Below, one piece after another: positions 5,162-6,704 of a DNA stretch of 6,704 bases. The notes under the pieces are model-generated. The model did not search any database and was not told the DNA's origin. It saw only the letters and a program-made list of their open reading frames with translations. The DNA comes from Candidatus Sphingobacterium stercoripullorum (GTDB lineage Bacteria > Bacteroidota > Bacteroidia > Sphingobacteriales > Sphingobacteriaceae), in NCBI GenBank assembly GCA_019114715.1, contig DXEZ01000001.1, forward strand, positions 1-6,704, read 5' to 3'. The first letter of the stretch is position 1, and each line of letters opens with the position of its first letter. The position numbers and the translations under genes were made by a program.

Positions 5162-6388
5162 TTACAAGGCTTCTTTATAAATCTTCTCAATACCGACAAA
5201 TTTCTTGTCAAGTCCCTGCATATCGTTACCTATTTTGCTATTGGTAATGCGGGCGTATATCTGTGTTGTTTCTATGTTGGTATGTCCCAGCATTTTAGAA
5301 ACGGTTTCGATGGGTACACCCTTTGCAAGCGTAGTTGTCGTTGCGAAAGTATGCCTTGCAAGGTGAAAAGTCAAGTTCTTTTTTATCCCGCAAACGTCCG
5401 CTATTTCTTTCAAATAGGCGTTAAGTTTTTGGTTGCTGATTATAGGAAGTATCTTACCATCAGGCAGCTTGTCTTTATACTTCTTCAATATCATTTTGGG
5501 AATGTCCAGCAAAGGAACATTTACGTCTGTGTTGGTCTTCTGCCGTTTGGTAATTATCCATAGTTTACCGTCAAAGGATTTGCGGATATTGTCTTGTTTC
5601 AAGTTGGAAACATCAATGTATGCCAAACCTGTGAAACAGGAAAAGATAAAAACATCACGCACCTGCTCCAATCGCTCGGAAACCATCTTCTTTTTCAGAA
5701 TGATTTTTATTTCGTCCTCTGACAAATAACCTCTATCGACTTTTTCCAAACGTATTTTATAGCTGGCGAATGGGTCGCCTACCAATATGCCGTTATTTCG
5801 GGCTATAATAATGATACGTTTGAAAAACTGCATGAATTTGGCAGTCGTGTTGTAGCCGCATTTACAGGCAGTGCGTAAATACAACTCGAAATCTGTTATA
5901 AACATAGGGCTTATTTCCTTTATGGAAATATCCGATAGGTTATATTTGCTTTGGATGAACTCGGCAAGATGGCGGCGGGTTACTTCATATTTGCGGTAGG
6001 TGGCAATCGTTTTAGATATGCCGACCAACTGCTTAACATCGTCATTGTGCTTTTTGAAAAGGTTAAGGATAGTTTCATGTTTCTCACTATGCCCCAAAAA
6101 TTCATTCTTCACCTTTTCGGCAGTAACGTAATTATCACGCCGTTGTTGTTCGTGGTAGATATTATTCAAAGATGCCTTTATATCTTCTAATAAGGCGTTA
6201 ATCCTGCCTGCATCTTTGCCTTTGGCTTTTCCCGCTGTTATATTCCAGCTATCGGGATGAATACTTTGCTTTGTACTGAACTGGCATAATTTACCGTCAA
6301 TGGTAATTCTTGCCATAATCATAACCTCGCCGTTCTTCTTTTCAGAGCCTTTCTTTAAATAGAAAAGGACTTTAAATGTACTCTTCAT
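5162..6388 (-). CDS. int: Tyrosine recombinase / integrase of the conjugative element
   Basis: 408 residues, the usual size for Bacteroidetes element integrases such as IntDOT. Domains: an N-terminal arm-binding domain (about 1-100, with VLFYLKKGSEKKNGEVMI and QFSTKQSIHPDSW), a SAM-like core-binding domain (about 105-210) and a catalytic domain (about 218-400). Catalytic residues seen: the beta-strand Lys at 281 or 284 (TKRQKT), His342 and Arg345 in HLARHTF, His369 in MLGHTN and the nucleophile Tyr378 in TQIYARI. The first Arg of the usual set is replaced by Ala256 in CFTGLAYIDVSNL; loss of this Arg is known for IntDOT relatives. The enzyme catalyses insertion and excision, probably at the tRNA 3' end 276 bases upstream. 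ATG 6388 gives the full arm domain; Met23 and Met25 would cut it. The promoter and operator-like repeats lie at 6392-6439. Confidence 0.95.
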   Translation of the reverse strand: MKSTFKVLFYLKKGSEKKNGEVMIMARITIDGKLCQFSTKQSIHPDSWNITAGKAKGKDAGRINALLEDIKASLNNIYHEQQRRDNYVTAEKVKNEFLGHSEKHETILNLFKKHNDDVKQLVGISKTIATYRKYEVTRRHLAEFIQSKYNLSDISIKEISPMFITDFELYLRTACKCGYNTTAKFMQFFKRIIIIARNNGILVGDPFASYKIRLEKVDRGYLSEDEIKIILKKKMVSERLEQVRDVFIFSCFTGLAYIDVSNLKQDNIRKSFDGKLWIITKRQKTNTDVNVPLLDIPKMILKKYKDKLPDGKILPIISNQKLNAYLKEIADVCGIKKNLTFHLARHTFATTTTLAKGVPIETVSKMLGHTNIETTQIYARITNSKIGNDMQGLDKKFVGIEKIYKEAL

Positions 6389-6391
6389 AAC

Positions 6392-6439
6392 CTCACATTT
6401 TTTAAGTTACAAAACTAATGATAACACTTTAAATGTGAG
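6392..6439 (-). promoter_or_regulatory. Inverted repeat around the integrase promoter, possible operator
   Basis: CTCACATTT (6392-6400) and AAATGTGAG (6431-6439) are a perfect 9-bp inverted repeat. One arm lies four bases before the integrase ATG, over the ribosome-loading region. The other lies where the -33 promoter element should be. Binding of a regulator or of the integrase would block its own transcription; in RNA only the inner arm would be transcribed. Confidence 0.5.
6410..6417 (-). promoter_or_regulatory. -7 promoter element of the integrase gene
   Basis: TAGTTTTG on the - strand matches the Bacteroidetes -7 consensus TAnnTTTG exactly and would start a transcript with a leader of roughly 15-20 bases. 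No clean TTTG is found at the -33 position (TTTAAAG at about 6435-6429 is nearest), so the promoter may be weak or need help. Confidence 0.45.
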
Positions 6440-6452
6440 ATATTTAGACGGT

Positions 6453-6490
6453 GGACAAATTCGGACTTTCTGCGGTCATTTTCGGACAAA
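6453..6490 (+). repeat. Helically phased GGAC repeats, possible integrase arm sites
   Basis: GGACAAAT, GGACTTTC, GGTCATTT and GGACAAAT begin at 6453, 6463, 6474 and 6484, spaced 10, 11 and 10 bases apart, so they lie on one face of the helix. This is the arrangement expected for cooperative binding by an integrase arm domain or an excision factor. Confidence 0.5.
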
Positions 6491-6538
6491 TCGTTACCAT
6501 TTTTGTCCGGTAGGGAATAGGTAACGATTTAGTAACGA
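6488..6538. repeat. Inverted and direct repeats with TAACGA core in the attachment region
   Basis: AAATCGTTACC (6488-6498) and GGTAACGATTT (6520-6530) form a perfect 11-bp inverted repeat with 21 bases between. GTAACGA is repeated again at 6532-6538, 11 bases from the copy at 6521-6527. Candidate binding sites for the recombination machinery. Confidence 0.55.
6501..6514. repeat. 14-nt direct repeat, copy 1
   Basis: TTTTGTCCGGTAGG recurs as TTTTGTCCAGTAGG at 6645-6658 (one difference), 144 bases away and next to the tRNA 3' end. It may be a recombinase site or a relic of an earlier insertion. Confidence 0.5.
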
Positions 6539-6592
6539 AACTATGTCTTTTATAGTCCTTTTGTTGTCTTGGAAACAAGACTTATAGGCAAT

Positions 6593-6627
6593 AAAAAAAC
6601 CTACAAATCGCTGATTTGTAGGTTTTT
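6593..6627 (-). terminator. Rho-independent terminator downstream of the tRNA
   Basis: A perfect 15-bp stem (6595-6609 with 6613-6627) has a three-base loop and a seven-T run on the - strand (6599-6593). It stops transcription from the tRNA before it enters the integrase promoter. Because the stem ends in A and T runs it could work in both directions. Confidence 0.85.
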
Positions 6628-6658
6628 GTCCTCTTACTGTCCTCTTTTGTCCAGTAGG
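6624..6658 (-). repeat. Second phased GGACA array beside the tRNA, with 14-nt repeat copy 2
   Basis: On the - strand GGACAAAA, GGACAGTA and GGACAAAA begin at 6652, 6642 and 6631 (spacing 10 and 11). They face the array at 6453-6490. The outermost one is part of the 14-nt direct repeat 6645-6658. Confidence 0.5.
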
Positions 6659-6663
6659 TTCTG

Positions 6664-6704
6664 CGGAGAGACAGGGATTCGAACCCCGGGTGCCTCGCAG
6701 CACA
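6664..6704 (-). tRNA. 3' part of a tRNA gene, probably tRNA-Ser, integration site
   Basis: Read on the - strand: a hairpin GTGC-TGCGAG-GCAC (6703-6690) that fits a long variable arm, then the T arm CGGGG-TTCGAAT-CCCTG (6688-6672), the acceptor 3' strand TCTCTCC (6671-6665) and discriminator G (6664). CCA is not encoded. The long variable arm plus a G discriminator points to serine; leucine would have A. The 5' half with the anticodon lies outside the window, so the isotype codon is unknown. Its 3' end faces the integrase gene, the classic layout for an element inserted in a tRNA gene. Confidence 0.8.

Noticed and set aside
5282..6190. Three + strand ORFs inside the integrase gene
   Set aside because: They are antisense to a clear tyrosine recombinase with all domains in place.
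6494..6703. 69-codon - strand ORF over the tRNA and attachment region
   Set aside because: It runs through the tRNA 3' end, a terminator hairpin and repeats, so it is not coding.

Overview
The window is the integrase-proximal end of an integrated conjugative element from a Bacteroidales host (Bacteroides or Parabacteroides type). The evidence is a TraQ/DUF3872 lipoprotein, a DUF3873 protein, a Bacteroidetes-type tyrosine recombinase that has Ala where Arg I is expected, sequences fitting the Bacteroidetes -7 promoter element (TAnnTTTG), and the absence of Shine-Dalgarno sequences upstream of the genes. The right edge is the 3' part of a host tRNA gene, probably tRNA-Ser, which is the likely integration site.

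Left part, + strand: the tail of an upstream transfer gene (possibly traO, apparently frameshifted), then traQ and a strong rho-independent terminator that closes the transfer operon. Next comes an isolated, visibly AT-rich gene (747-1928) for a long coiled-coil protein with two membrane segments. It looks like acquired cargo of unknown function.

Middle part, - strand: a tight operon reads ardA (anti-restriction DNA mimic), a small membrane protein, a DUF3873 protein and a conserved hypothetical gene that is frameshifted at a run of seven G. Further right are three single genes, each with a hairpin or terminator after it: a RadC-like JAB-domain protein, an ORF6N-domain protein and the integrase. 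This set fits the establishment/accessory module of the element: ArdA blocks host type I restriction on arrival, and the integrase inserts the element.

The most striking unexplained feature lies in the two large non-coding gaps upstream of ardA and of the radC-like gene. Each holds a long imperfect hairpin of 110-150 nt. The apical loops are almost identical (24 of 26 nt), and a second conserved motif (AAC-GGC-CGGAT) lies in the 3' internal loop, while the stems differ in sequence but pair. This is a two-copy structured element. One testable idea is that these are single-stranded-DNA promoters, analogous to F-plasmid Frpo and ColIb-P9 ssi sites, that fire anti-restriction genes on the incoming strand. 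A non-coding RNA is the main alternative.

The right end (6440-6660) is dense in repeats: helically phased GGAC motifs, an 11-bp inverted repeat, a 14-nt direct repeat and a terminator hairpin. It lies between the integrase promoter and the tRNA 3' end, as expected for the arm-type binding sites of an attachment region.
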